Source: Vibrio splendidus 12E03
GTDB taxonomy: Bacteria; Pseudomonadota; Gammaproteobacteria; Enterobacterales; Vibrionaceae
Direction: 5' to 3'
Assembly: GCF_000272105.2 (NCBI RefSeq)
Contig: NZ_AJZD02000205.1
Location: forward strand, 1 to 42,461
DNA length: 42,461 nucleotides
Shown here: in pieces, positions 32,807-41,329 of the stretch
How positions within the stretch are numbered: the first letter of the stretch is position 1
Layout of the letters: each line of letters starts with the position of its first letter
Made by a program: the position numbers and the translations under genes
Notes under the pieces: model-generated
What the model was told of the DNA's origin: nothing
What the model saw: the letters and a program-made list of their open reading frames with translations, nothing else
The model's database searches: none

Positions 32807-35800
32807 TTAAGAACAAACTTGAGTCCAGCTACCATCGCTACCCGGTTCAGAACTTGTCCACCAGTTTGCTTGGTAAACACTACCGTTATGAACCACTTGG
32901 TCGCCTGTGTTTGCATGGCTTGGATTACCCGCCCAATCTTTCTGAGGTAAGTCTGGGTAAACCGCTAAACCCGCTGTATCACATGTACCTGGATTAGTGC
33001 CGCCATCGCCAGGGTTACCGCCACCTGAACTGATATCACCTAATGGTAGATCTGGTTGCTCGAAGCTAAACGCGTAATCAACACCACCGACATTTACCGC
33101 GTAGTTAGCAGGGCCAGAAATTGGCAAGTAATACACCATATCTAGCTCATACACACCGCCAGCAGGAAGCTCTTCCCATGTTGGCAAAGTAAACGCTACT
33201 CGGTGCATGGTTCCATCTAGTCCACCGATGTTATCCGCACGAGTATGACCCGAAGCAATCACAGACAAACCACCACCCGATTGATCTTTTGCATTATCAG
33301 GCGCAGACACAGGAATATCGAACTGGAACTCGGTACCACCCGGAAGTGCTTGACCGGTGTTGTTTGTAAACGTGATCTTAGGATTGATTGGGTAGTTTTG
33401 GTCACCGACTTTGAAGCCACCAACTGAAACCGTAATATCTAACGCTTCTGTCGGGATAGCGCCAGTCGCCACTTTGTTTCCGTATGGAGTCGCAGACTTA
33501 AACTTATCGTAGATAGCTTTCGTCATTGTATTACCCATATGGAACTCACCGTTACCGCTATTACACGCTTGTTCGGTCGTATCGATAGACGTTCGGTTGC
33601 CACTTGCATCGAGTACATAACAGTTATAATCCCCTGCTAGTTCCCAGAACATGATGCCGCCGATCTCTTTGTCGATAACGTAGTCTGCTTTCACATCAAT
33701 AGACTGTTTATCTTCCGTTGAAAGGAATACGCCCTTCTCTGCATTCCACAACCAAGGAGCAACCGCCACGCTGTCATAGTTACGCGTGTAAGTGCCTGCT
33801 AAAACATCAGATGGATCGTTCACAGGATCAAGCTTGTAAGCCTCAGCGTAAGAGCCCCAAATACCTTTCTCTAAGTTCTTAGCGTGCCACATTGGGTTAG
33901 AGCCCGCGCCCATTTCGTTGCCCTTCGGATCGGTATCGTGCCACATGTTGTCGATACCAATTGCACCATGACCACAATTGTTCTTCTCACCTTCACCGGT
34001 ACCTGCTGAACATTCAGATTGGTTTGGAAGTGCAGCTCGGCCCCAAAGACCATTTTCGCCTCCGGTTACACCTTGCCAACCACGTGTGTAGTAAGGCACA
34101 CCGATGTTAATACGACCTGCTGGCATAGAACCACGGAAGTAATGGTAAGCCCAATCCGTGTTCAGATAACCGATACCACCGTAAGCCGCAGTGCCGTAAA
34201 CGTTCCACTGTGCTAACTCTGAATCTTTACCTGTATCAAACAATGCAGCGTTATGGCCAACGTGATCGTTCCACGCACCGTGAAGGTCATAAGACATGAT
34301 GTTTACGTAATCGAGATATTTGGTTACGTCGAATGTTTCCATACCGCGCAGTAGGTAACCAGAAGAAGGAGCTGCGATAGTTAACATGTAGTGATTGCCA
34401 TCTTCCGCAGACGCCACGTCAAGCTTCTCACGCAGCACTTTCATCAATACTTGGTACGAAGCCCATAGGTACTGACGACGTGGTTCCATGAAGTCTTTGT
34501 CGTATGGGTTACCAGCACCCGCCATTGAGGTTGGGTATTCGTAATCAATATCCAGACCATCGAACTGGTACTTACGTAGCATTTCAACCGCTGAAGTTGC
34601 GAATGTTTCGATACCTTGATGGTTGATAGAGCCGTCAGCATTTGTCGTCATAGTGTAGAAACCACCATCAGCAACTCGACTGCCATCAGTCGCGAAGTGA
34701 CCACCGGTTTCAGCCCAACCACCAATAGAGATTAGCGTTTTAACACCGTGTTTTTTCTTCGCTGTCGCTAACGCACCAAAGTGACCTTTGAAGCCTAAGG
34801 TAGGATCAACTTCAACGCCCGGCCACTCTTTACCAACCGCTGCGTTTTCAGGATCGTTTACATCACCCACATTTACTTTGCCATCTGAGCCAATGCTCAC
34901 GAAAGCGTAGTTAATGTGTGTAAGTTGCTCCCAAGGAATATCATTTACTAAGTAAGCAGCTTGTGGGTCGTCCCCTGCACGCCAACTTGTGAAGTAACCA
35001 ATCACACGACGTGGGTGATCTGCACCCATCTTCTCACGACCTTCATCATCGTAAATCGTACAGTAAGGTACATCGACACCTTGAGTTTGATACAGGCCAT
35101 CAGGACGACAAGTGCTCACCGTTGGAGCTCCGTTAACCGTCAAAGAAGCCAGCGCTGAATCAGCCATTGCGCCTTGGTTGTCGGTTGCTTTCGCGTAAAC
35201 CGCTAAAGAACCGGCTTGAGTCGTTGTGTAGTCTAATGTGTATGGGCTTGTCGCTGCTGTACCCACAAGGGCACCTGCTACGTAGAAATCAACCTTATCG
35301 ACAGTGCCATCACTGTCTGCTGCTGTTGCAGTAAGCGTTACCACACCACCAACATCGACCGCGGCTGCTGAGAGCGCAACTGAAACTGTCGGTGCTTCAT
35401 TACCTGGTTGTGCTGAATCAACAGAAACAGAAACCGCACTTGTAACACTTACTGAGCCTTCATTGTCCGTTGCAACAACTGAAATCTGATGGTTACCAGA
35501 CGTTGCAGCCCAAGCCGCTTCAAATGGTGCCGCTGTCACAACCGCGACCGAAGAACCATCAACAAAGAATTCTACTGAAGCAACACTGCCATCAGCGTCC
35601 AGTGCTGTTGCACTTAATACGACGTTGTCACCCTCAACAATCACATCTGATGCCGTTGGCGTTGTTAACGAAGCCGTTGGTGCTTCATTTGGTGTACCAC
35701 CGCCTCCATTGCCACTACACACATCCAGTTTTTTCCACTGTGCATAGTCACCTTCAAATTGGCTCGGATTGTTGTTTTGATTCCAGTAATTTGCTGAGTA

Positions 35801-35974
35801 CGCGCTGCCGTCATGTGAAACCTGATCACCACCGGTGTACACCGTGGCAGAGTCCCACGTTTCTAACGTTGAACAATCAACAGCCGCATAACTGTTGAAC
35901 GCCATCAAGCATGACGCGGTGAGAGTACTGAGTGTAAAAACCTTCTTGGCCACTCTTCCTTGGTTTAGGTGCAT
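32807..35974 (-). CDS. Secreted multidomain GH18 chitinase
   Basis: 1055 residues. Order: signal peptide (about 1-30, cleavage SYA-AV); CBM5/12 chitin-binding domain (about 32-87); two Ig-like/PKD-type repeats (about 95-188 and 192-285, both starting NEAPT); GH18 catalytic domain (about 290-800) with SIGGW and the catalytic DGLDIDYE (Glu about 476), then MSYDLHGAW and a final [10 protein letters not shown]; a chitinase-associated domain (about 845-990); a Gly/Pro linker; and a second CBM5/12 (about 1000-1055). It hydrolyses beta-1,4-GlcNAc chains outside the cell. It is larger than the Vibrio chitinases I recall, and two terminal binding modules suggest insoluble chitin. A palindrome lies in its leader. 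Confidence 0.93.
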   Translation of the reverse strand: MHLNQGRVAKKVFTLSTLTASCLMAFNSYAAVDCSTLETWDSATVYTGGDQVSHDGSAYSANYWNQNNNPSQFEGDYAQWKKLDVCSGNGGGGTPNEAPTASLTTPTASDVIVEGDNVVLSATALDADGSVASVEFFVDGSSVAVVTAAPFEAAWAATSGNHQISVVATDNEGSVSVTSAVSVSVDSAQPGNEAPTVSVALSAAAVDVGGVVTLTATAADSDGTVDKVDFYVAGALVGTAATSPYTLDYTTTQAGSLAVYAKATDNQGAMADSALASLTVNGAPTVSTCRPDGLYQTQGVDVPYCTIYDDEGREKMGADHPRRVIGYFTSWRAGDDPQAAYLVNDIPWEQLTHINYAFVSIGSDGKVNVGDVNDPENAAVGKEWPGVEVDPTLGFKGHFGALATAKKKHGVKTLISIGGWAETGGHFATDGSRVADGGFYTMTTNADGSINHQGIETFATSAVEMLRKYQFDGLDIDYEYPTSMAGAGNPYDKDFMEPRRQYLWASYQVLMKVLREKLDVASAEDGNHYMLTIAAPSSGYLLRGMETFDVTKYLDYVNIMSYDLHGAWNDHVGHNAALFDTGKDSELAQWNVYGTAAYGGIGYLNTDWAYHYFRGSMPAGRINIGVPYYTRGWQGVTGGENGLWGRAALPNQSECSAGTGEGEKNNCGHGAIGIDNMWHDTDPKGNEMGAGSNPMWHAKNLEKGIWGSYAEAYKLDPVNDPSDVLAGTYTRNYDSVAVAPWLWNAEKGVFLSTEDKQSIDVKADYVIDKEIGGIMFWELAGDYNCYVLDASGNRTSIDTTEQACNSGNGEFHMGNTMTKAIYDKFKSATPYGNKVATGAIPTEALDITVSVGGFKVGDQNYPINPKITFTNNTGQALPGGTEFQFDIPVSAPDNAKDQSGGGLSVIASGHTRADNIGGLDGTMHRVAFTLPTWEELPAGGVYELDMVYYLPISGPANYAVNVGGVDYAFSFEQPDLPLGDISSGGGNPGDGGTNPGTCDTAGLAVYPDLPQKDWAGNPSHANTGDQVVHNGSVYQANWWTSSEPGSDGSWTQVCS

Positions 35975-36011
35975 GTTAGCTATCCCTTAAGTTGTTGTTT
36001 CAATATGTTTA

Positions 36012-36042
36012 ATTTAAGTGGCACTTTCTTCACCACTTAAAT
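36012..36042 (-). promoter_or_regulatory. Hyphenated palindrome upstream of the chitinase gene
   Basis: ATTTAAGTGG (36012-36021) and CCACTTAAAT (36033-36042) are perfect 10-bp inverted arms with an 11-nt spacer. They lie 38-68 nt before the chitinase ATG. This could be an operator or a 5'-leader hairpin; no T-run follows, so it is not a terminator. Confidence 0.5.
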
Positions 36043-36425
36043 CTCTTCGCAAAACAACTGTAGGTAACAGCGCCAATTAAACACCTAAAATATTCAGTAT
36101 TTATAAAATGACTCGCATTAATTTGTTTATAGCATGCAATGAGTCGACACTTATTTTGCACCAACAACTAATATTAATTTATTTCGGAAAGCTAAAAAAT
36201 AATATCTCAAAAATCGGAAATGTGATTTGGATTTGAGAAAAAAATCCGTATCAAAACTAGCCAAAAAGTAGTGATTTAAAGGCGATTTGGGATTCTTTTG
36301 GGAATTCGCCCACTTTTTGATAACAAATGTGTTAGTATCGGCGGCTTTTTTGACGAACCTCACATTTCCATGCAAGTGTGGGAGAAATACATAGGCTTGA
36401 AAGAGCCAAATATAGCGAAGAAATA
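36043..36425. other. Divergent intergenic region, chitinase/BCCT
   Basis: About 380 bp, A/T rich. I see an imperfect repeat around 36108-36145 (GACTC and GAGTC arms) and a short stem CTCACA/TGTGGG near 36358-36382 just before the BCCT gene. Promoters for both flanking genes must be here, but no clear -35/-10 pair stands out. No riboswitch family was recognised. Confidence 0.4.
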
Positions 36426-38012
36426 ATGTCCAACTTGACGCAAGTCGCCAACGAAAACATCAACGCAGAATCTACTTCTATCGATTTCAATAAAGCTCAA
36501 TCTCTGGGTGAAAAACTGGAACTCGGAAACCCAGTCTTTTGGCTTAGTGGCAGTTTTTTAACCCTCTTTGTCATCCTCGCTTTTACCAACACCTCCGTGT
36601 TGTCCGAACTTGTTAACATTGGCTTCAGTTACTCAACTAAGTGGTTCGGTGCTTTCTGGCAAGTCCTACTACTTCTCAACTTCATTATCGGTTTAGTGCT
36701 TGCACTAGGTCGCACCGGCCACGTTCGCTTAGGAACGCTTGCCCTACCTGAAATGACCACCTTCAAATGGATGTCTATCGTCCTATGTACGCTGCTAGCT
36801 GGCGGCGGTGTGTTCTGGGCAGCTGCAGAGCCTATTGCTCACTTTGTTTCGGCTCCGCCACTTTATGGCAACGCTGATCCACAAGCGATGGCGTTTAACG
36901 CTCTATCACAATCTTTCATGCATTGGGGTTTCCTTGCATGGGCAATCTTAGGTGGCTTGTCTTCTATCGTGTTAATGCATCTGCATTACGACAAAGGCCT
37001 TCCTCTTAAGCCTCGCACTCTGCTTTACCCTCTACTTGGCGACAAGGCAATCAACAGCTGGGTGGGTAACGTAGTAGACGCATGCAGCATTGTTGCTGTA
37101 GCCGCAGGTACTATCGGCCCTATCGGTTTCCTTGGTCTACAAATCAGCTACGCATTGAGCGAACTGTTTGGTATTTCAGACAGCTTTGCAACTCAAAGTG
37201 TCGTTATTATCTTTGCTATCGCTATGTACACATTGTCTGCATTAAGTGGCGTGAACAAAGGAATCCAACTGGTTAGCCGTTACAACATCATCTTGTCTGT
37301 GTGTCTAATCGGCTACATCCTTCTAGTAGGCCCAACAAGCTTCATCGTTGACGGTTACCTACAAGGCATGGGTGAAATGATTGATAACTTCATCCCAATG
37401 GCGCTTTACCGCCAAGATACAGCATGGCTAGGTGGCTGGACTGTGTTCTTCTGGGGGTGGTTCTTAGGTTACGGTCCAATGATGGCTATCTTCATTGCTC
37501 GCATCTCTCGTGGCCGCACTATTCGCCAAATGATCGTATCTATCAGCATCGTTGCACCGCTTGTAACGTGTTTCTGGTTCAGCATCGTTGGTGGTAGTGG
37601 TTTAGCGTTTGAATTAGAGAACCCAGGTGTGATTTCTAGCGCGTTCGAAGGGTTCAACCTTCCAGCAGTTCTTCTAGCAATTACTGCGCAACTGCCGTTC
37701 CCTACTCTGATTGCGATTCTGTTCCTTATCCTGACGACCACATTCATCGTGACGACAGGTGACTCAATGACTTACACAATCAGTGTAGTAATGACGGGCA
37801 CAACAGAGCCGAACGCAGCAGTACGTACCTTCTGGGGTATCATCATGGGTGCGGTAGCTATTGCACTTATCTCGATGGGCTCTGGCGGCATCTCTGCTCT
37901 ACAGTCGTTCATTGTGATCACAGCCGTTCCTGTATCCTTCATCTTGCTACCGTGTTTATGGCACGCACCAAAGATCGCAAAACAGATGGCAAGAGATCAA
38001 GGCATCGCTTAA
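36426..38012 (+). CDS. BCCT-family transporter
   Basis: About 528 residues from the ATG at 36426, which follows GAAGAAA; the frame also opens at 36378. Twelve membrane segments. Diagnostic segments are AAAEPIAHFVSAPP (helix 4 region), the GWFLGYGPMMAIFIARISRGRTIRQM motif (helix 8) and TTGDSMTY. In glycine-betaine carriers helix 8 reads WWISWSPF, with two Trp that hold the quaternary amine. Aligned by eye, these positions are Phe and Tyr here, so the substrate may not be plain betaine; related compounds such as choline, DMSP or carnitine are possible. It is an inner-membrane, ion-coupled uptake system. Confidence 0.88.
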   Translation: MSNLTQVANENINAESTSIDFNKAQSLGEKLELGNPVFWLSGSFLTLFVILAFTNTSVLSELVNIGFSYSTKWFGAFWQVLLLLNFIIGLVLALGRTGHVRLGTLALPEMTTFKWMSIVLCTLLAGGGVFWAAAEPIAHFVSAPPLYGNADPQAMAFNALSQSFMHWGFLAWAILGGLSSIVLMHLHYDKGLPLKPRTLLYPLLGDKAINSWVGNVVDACSIVAVAAGTIGPIGFLGLQISYALSELFGISDSFATQSVVIIFAIAMYTLSALSGVNKGIQLVSRYNIILSVCLIGYILLVGPTSFIVDGYLQGMGEMIDNFIPMALYRQDTAWLGGWTVFFWGWFLGYGPMMAIFIARISRGRTIRQMIVSISIVAPLVTCFWFSIVGGSGLAFELENPGVISSAFEGFNLPAVLLAITAQLPFPTLIAILFLILTTTFIVTTGDSMTYTISVVMTGTTEPNAAVRTFWGIIMGAVAIALISMGSGGISALQSFIVITAVPVSFILLPCLWHAPKIAKQMARDQGIA

Positions 38013-38052
38013 TACCTAATCCGATTTAGTATCGGTTAGCGTGTAAAACGAA

Positions 38053-38090
38053 AAAGCCACTCAAGTGATTCACCTGAGTGGCTTTGTTTT
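38053..38090. terminator. Bidirectional terminator between the BCCT and RidA genes
   Basis: AAAGCCACTCA with TGAGTGGCTTT (11 bp), T-rich on both strands, between genes ending at 38012 and 38141. Confidence 0.88.
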
Positions 38091-38140
38091 ATCTGTTCGT
38101 TACTTGTATTAACGAAGCTTATTTCTACCGATAGTTCGGC

Positions 38141-38503
38141 TTATTGAAACTTCTCACCCGCAGCAACCATAAACGACATCTCAACCAACAGCTCTGGGTT
38201 TGCCAGTTCAGCTTTGACACATGCACGGCTTGGCGCGCTGCCTTCAGGGAACCACGAGTCCCACACTTCATTCAATGCATCAAAGTTTGCGAAATCTGTT
38301 AGATAAATCGTCACCGACAATACGCGAGATTTGTCGCTGTCTACCAAACTCATCATTTCTTCGGCTTGTTCGAAGATTTGCTGAACCTGACTCTTAATTC
38401 CTGCTGTTGTATCCGTCTCTGCCACTTCCACAAAGCTTGCAATACCGTTAAAAACAGTTACATCAGACCAACGTTTGGTCGGGTTAATTCTATGAATTTT
38501 CAC
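38141..38503 (-). CDS. RidA-family protein
   Basis: 120 residues from a GTG at 38503, preceded by AAGAAGAG. The YjgF/YER057c/UK114 fold is evident from FNGIASFVEVAET and the C-terminal SRACVKAELANPELLVEMSFMV. The carboxylate-binding Arg (Arg93, equivalent to E. coli RidA Arg105) and the active-site Glu (Glu108, equivalent to Glu120) are both present. Members hydrolyse reactive enamine/imine intermediates made by PLP enzymes. It is convergent with the BCCT gene and lies about 2.8 kb from a second, multi-domain RidA gene. Confidence 0.9.
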   Translation of the reverse strand: MKIHRINPTKRWSDVTVFNGIASFVEVAETDTTAGIKSQVQQIFEQAEEMMSLVDSDKSRVLSVTIYLTDFANFDALNEVWDSWFPEGSAPSRACVKAELANPELLVEMSFMVAAGEKFQ

Positions 38504-38785
38504 TGGTTATACTCTTCTTATAATTAGGGTGAACATCAGCGTAATCTAATCCAAATCGCGAATATTGAAAACAAAAATTGGAAAACTCGCGGTACCTTTT
38601 GAACAGCACTATCGCTTCCCCATTGCTTTGGTTCTCAACATCACTAGCGTTTAAGCCCCTATTGAGACAATAAGTCGCCACGTGTCAAATCTCTAGATAA
38701 ATATATTAAATTATTATTCTCAATGCGAAATTTAATCTGAACTCTTGCGGTCATATTCAAGGATTTTATTAAATGGAGTACTTTT

Positions 38786-39232
38786 ATGCATGTTCAAACC
38801 TATGATTTAAAACAGAGTAATGTGGGGTATAACCTTGGAGTGGTTGGCGTAGCATTGGTGTTAGCTTGGATTGGTATTTACAAGTTCACACCAACTGAAG
38901 CGATGCTCATTGAACCGCTAATCGCAAATCATCCTGCAATGAACTGGCTTTACAATCTGTTCTCAGTCCAAGCTGTGTCTAACATGGTGGGTGGCGCGGA
39001 GATCATTGTTGCGATTGGACTGATCGTTGGATTTAAGAAACCGACAATTGCTTTCTATTCAGGCATTGCTGCATCGGCTATCTTTGTTGTGACACTGAGC
39101 TTTCTAATTACAACGCCAAACGCTTGGAAAGTATCGGATGGCATCTTAGTCACTAACTTCTTCCTAGTGAAAGATATCCTGTTTTTAGCGATCGCAATTA
39201 GCGTAATCGAACGTAATAAACCTCAGAAGTAA
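38786..39232 (+). CDS. DUF417/YkgB (RclC-like) membrane protein
   Basis: 148 residues with four hydrophobic segments (about 17-32, 55-70, 72-92, 96-112, with another near 125-142). The N-terminal GYNLGVVGVALVLAWIGIYKFTPTEAMLIEPLI and the central SNMVGGAEIIVAIGLIVG are typical of DUF417. E. coli RclC of this family protects against reactive chlorine, but neither rclA nor rclB is visible here, so the role is uncertain. It is divergent from the RidA gene across about 280 bp. Confidence 0.85.
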   Translation: MHVQTYDLKQSNVGYNLGVVGVALVLAWIGIYKFTPTEAMLIEPLIANHPAMNWLYNLFSVQAVSNMVGGAEIIVAIGLIVGFKKPTIAFYSGIAASAIFVVTLSFLITTPNAWKVSDGILVTNFFLVKDILFLAIAISVIERNKPQK

Positions 39233-39293
39233 CTGTAAATCTAGAAATGGCCAAAACCTAGAAGTAACCTTAAACCTTGAAATAAAAAGACTC

Positions 39294-39323
39294 GAAGCTG
39301 GCTAGAAGGACGCTACCAGCTTC
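39294..39323. terminator. Hairpin between convergent DUF417 and GNAT genes
   Basis: GAAGCTGG...TAG with CTA...CCAGCTTC, an 11-bp interrupted stem (one bulged C, 7-nt loop), without a strong T-run. Confidence 0.5.
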
Positions 39324-39348
39324 TAATGTATAAGGCACTGATAGTCAC

Positions 39349-39867
39349 CTAGTCAGCTAACACCTTACGATAATAATTGGCATCTTGATGTTCTCCTTTA
39401 AACACCGCGTAGCTCTCAACATACTCGACCAATTCAAAACCGGTATTGGATAAGGTTTTGTTGGAACCGATATTGCCCACTAACGCATAGGCATCAACAT
39501 ATTTAAGGTTGGTCTGTTCCTTCAAATAGAGTAGAAACTGCTTTACTGCGTTAGACGCAATACCTTTGGAACCAAATGTGTGACCGACTCGATAACCGAG
39601 TTCTCCACTTTCAGCGTTCTGGTCGATATCACGAACATTGATTCGCCCACAAATAGTGCCATTAGCGTCTTTGATCAACATAGGAATCATCTCGCCATTG
39701 CCATACTCTGTTAGAAAACTCGTGACTTGCTCAGCAACGCCCGCATTTGAATAGAAACTGTCTTCCCGAGCTGGGACAAATTGCTCAAACCACTCTCTAT
39801 TTTCGACTTCAAATTCCAATAAAGCACTAACATCATTTGAATGAAGCAAATGCAAAAATACATCCAT
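39349..39867 (-). CDS. GNAT-family N-acetyltransferase
   Basis: 172 residues, the RimJ/RimL-like size. The acetyl-CoA-binding motif A reads LGYRVGHTFGSKGIASNAVKQFL (about 90-112), and the following VDAYALVGNIGSNKTLSNTGFELVEYVESYAVF (motif B region) with its invariant Asn and the closing strand is typical. It transfers an acetyl group from acetyl-CoA to an amine; the target (protein N-terminus or small molecule) cannot be inferred. It is on the minus strand, about 70 bp after the hexapeptide acyltransferase gene. Confidence 0.9.
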   Translation of the reverse strand: MDVFLHLLHSNDVSALLEFEVENREWFEQFVPAREDSFYSNAGVAEQVTSFLTEYGNGEMIPMLIKDANGTICGRINVRDIDQNAESGELGYRVGHTFGSKGIASNAVKQFLLYLKEQTNLKYVDAYALVGNIGSNKTLSNTGFELVEYVESYAVFKGEHQDANYYRKVLAD

Positions 39868-39937
39868 GATTAATACTCTAACGCTTAACTAAAAAGCCGC
39901 ACCTTATGATTCATACAGCGCAGCTTCTATTCTGAAT

Positions 39938-40402
39938 TTAAGGTAGGTCTCTTAACTTCTTAGCAGGGTTGCCTGCATAGATACCTTTCTCGGTGATGTC
40001 TTTGGTCACCACGCTGCCCGCGCCGATTACCACCCCTTCGCAAATGCTGACAGACAACACTGTCGCATTGGAGCCGATGGTAACGTTATTTGCGATAACA
40101 GTTCGTCCCCAACTGTCTGGGTTTGGATCTGGCTTGCCATCTTTAAACAAGTCATTCGCGAACATCACCCCGTGCCCAACAAAGCAGTCACTTCCGATCG
40201 TCACATACTCACAAATAAAGGTATGAGACTGAATCTTACTTCTGTCACCGATAACCGAGTTCTTTTGAATTTCTACAAAAGGGCCAACGAACACATCATC
40301 TTTAAGCTCACAACCATACACATTAGATGGCTCGATGATAGTGACATTTTCGCCACACGTAATATCAGTAATCTGCGCCTTTAAAACTCTAGGACTTGCC
40401 AT
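39938..40402 (-). CDS. Hexapeptide-repeat acyltransferase
   Basis: About 154 residues from the ATG at 40402, chosen because GAGAGGAAGT immediately precedes it; in-frame starts at 40417 and 40426 lack such a site. Successive left-handed beta-helix turns are visible (VTIIEPSNVYGCELKDDVFVG, then NSVIGDRSKIQSH, YVTIGSDCFVGHGVMF, NVTIGSNATVLSVSICEGVVIGAGSVVTKDI), followed by IYAGNPAKKLRDL, typical of the WbbJ/DapH/NeuD group. It forms a trimer and transfers an acyl group, probably to a sugar or nucleotide sugar. The acceptor is unknown. Confidence 0.9.
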   Translation of the reverse strand: MASPRVLKAQITDITCGENVTIIEPSNVYGCELKDDVFVGPFVEIQKNSVIGDRSKIQSHTFICEYVTIGSDCFVGHGVMFANDLFKDGKPDPNPDSWGRTVIANNVTIGSNATVLSVSICEGVVIGAGSVVTKDITEKGIYAGNPAKKLRDLP

Positions 40403-40515
40403 ACTTCCTCTCGACATTGGCGTCATAATTCAACCTAAGCGATTGTGCCGTATGCATTAAAACGCAGCAAATAGAGATGTTGAGAGTTGGTAATAGATCA
40501 AAAATTCTGCATAAA

Positions 40516-40665
40516 TTAAAACAAGCCAACCAACACGACTGACAACAGTATGCCTCCGACAAAACTTGGGGCATGAAATGGGCGAGCTTTAGATTTTACG
40601 TACTCTTTCTGAAGCTCTTCTTGATAAGTTTTGACGGCAAGTTCTTTTACGTAGTTATTTTGCAT
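40516..40665 (-). CDS. Small single-pass membrane protein (49 aa)
   Basis: A 49-residue protein with a strong ribosome binding site (AAGGAG, eight bases before the ATG at 40665). The first half is charged and helical (NNYVKELAVKTYQEELQKEY), and the second half is one hydrophobic segment (VGGILLSVVLVGLF) ending the protein. This is a typical short C-tail anchored design. I recognise no family. It lies upstream of the hexapeptide acyltransferase gene on the same strand, with about 115 bp between. Confidence 0.65.
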   Translation of the reverse strand: MQNNYVKELAVKTYQEELQKEYVKSKARPFHAPSFVGGILLSVVLVGLF

Positions 40666-40758
40666 AATAAGCTCCTTTTCAATGAGTAAGAGAAGCTTAA
40701 GACTTGAAGTTAGGTTGAGGTAAAGTGAAAATTCAAATTAATCTGCATGTTTGTCTTG

Positions 40759-41115
40759 CTACTCAATAATGACTCTGAAGACATCGTTATTCACACCGCC
40801 AATATCCACTAACTCTCCGGGCTTCATAATAAGCGAAGTATTTAATTGTCGAGTTGAGCGTGGCTCTTTCTTTTCTCGAATCACTAACATATCGACGAAG
40901 TAACCAGAGTCTTGCTTTCGTATTGAGCCCGAAAACGTAACGCTTTCAACCCTATCGGCAAGGACTGAATTGAATGTTTTATCCTCTAAAACACCTGTGG
41001 AAATGGATGTATCACCATAAAATAGCGTGATGGTTGTTGGGTCGGGTACCAACTCTTGATTGGACGAACACCCTATTAAGGTAAGGCATAGCAGTAAAAT
41101 GACTCGAAATTGCAT
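40759..41115 (-). CDS. Small lipoprotein of unknown function
   Basis: 118 residues. The signal peptide ends in the lipobox LTLIGC (lipid Cys at about 16), followed by SSN, which favours outer-membrane sorting. The mature part is predicted beta-rich (ITLFYGDTSISTG, VESVTFSGSI, LVDIGG) with conserved-looking Asp and Gly, but I recognise no family. It is separated from neighbours by about 90 and 215 bp, so is likely to be a single-gene unit. Confidence 0.65.
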   Translation of the reverse strand: MQFRVILLLCLTLIGCSSNQELVPDPTTITLFYGDTSISTGVLEDKTFNSVLADRVESVTFSGSIRKQDSGYFVDMLVIREKKEPRSTRQLNTSLIMKPGELVDIGGVNNDVFRVIIE

Positions 41116-41242
41116 AAGCTGGTTTTCTTTATTACGTTAAGCGTCTGTTTTTCCTATTAAAACACTTCAACCTTATAAATACCATGTTTACGGGATAAGC
41201 TTAGGTGTGTCGCTTCGATGGATTTGAGTAATGAGGTGAACG

Positions 41243-41302
41243 GATCAGATCACGGCCTGTTGAATCTGCTCCCTGTTTGGAAACTAAAGCCGAGATCTGA
41301 TC
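41243..41302. repeat. Long-spaced inverted repeat downstream of the tandem-RidA gene
   Basis: GATCAGATC (41243-41251) and GATCTGATC (41294-41302) are exact reverse complements 42 bp apart. They lie 28-90 nt past the RidA-repeat stop at 41330. It could be a large hairpin that ends or stabilises that transcript. Confidence 0.35.
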
Positions 41303-41329
41303 GATATTATCGAGAAGGGTTCAATTGAT

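Noticed and set aside
36151..36375. 74-codon minus-strand frame in the chitinase/BCCT gap
   Set aside because: Lys/Phe-rich low-quality translation typical of A/T-rich non-coding DNA; no good ribosome binding site.
38490..38681. 63-codon minus-strand frame overlapping the RidA start
   Set aside because: Covers the RidA promoter and start in another frame and has no family resemblance.
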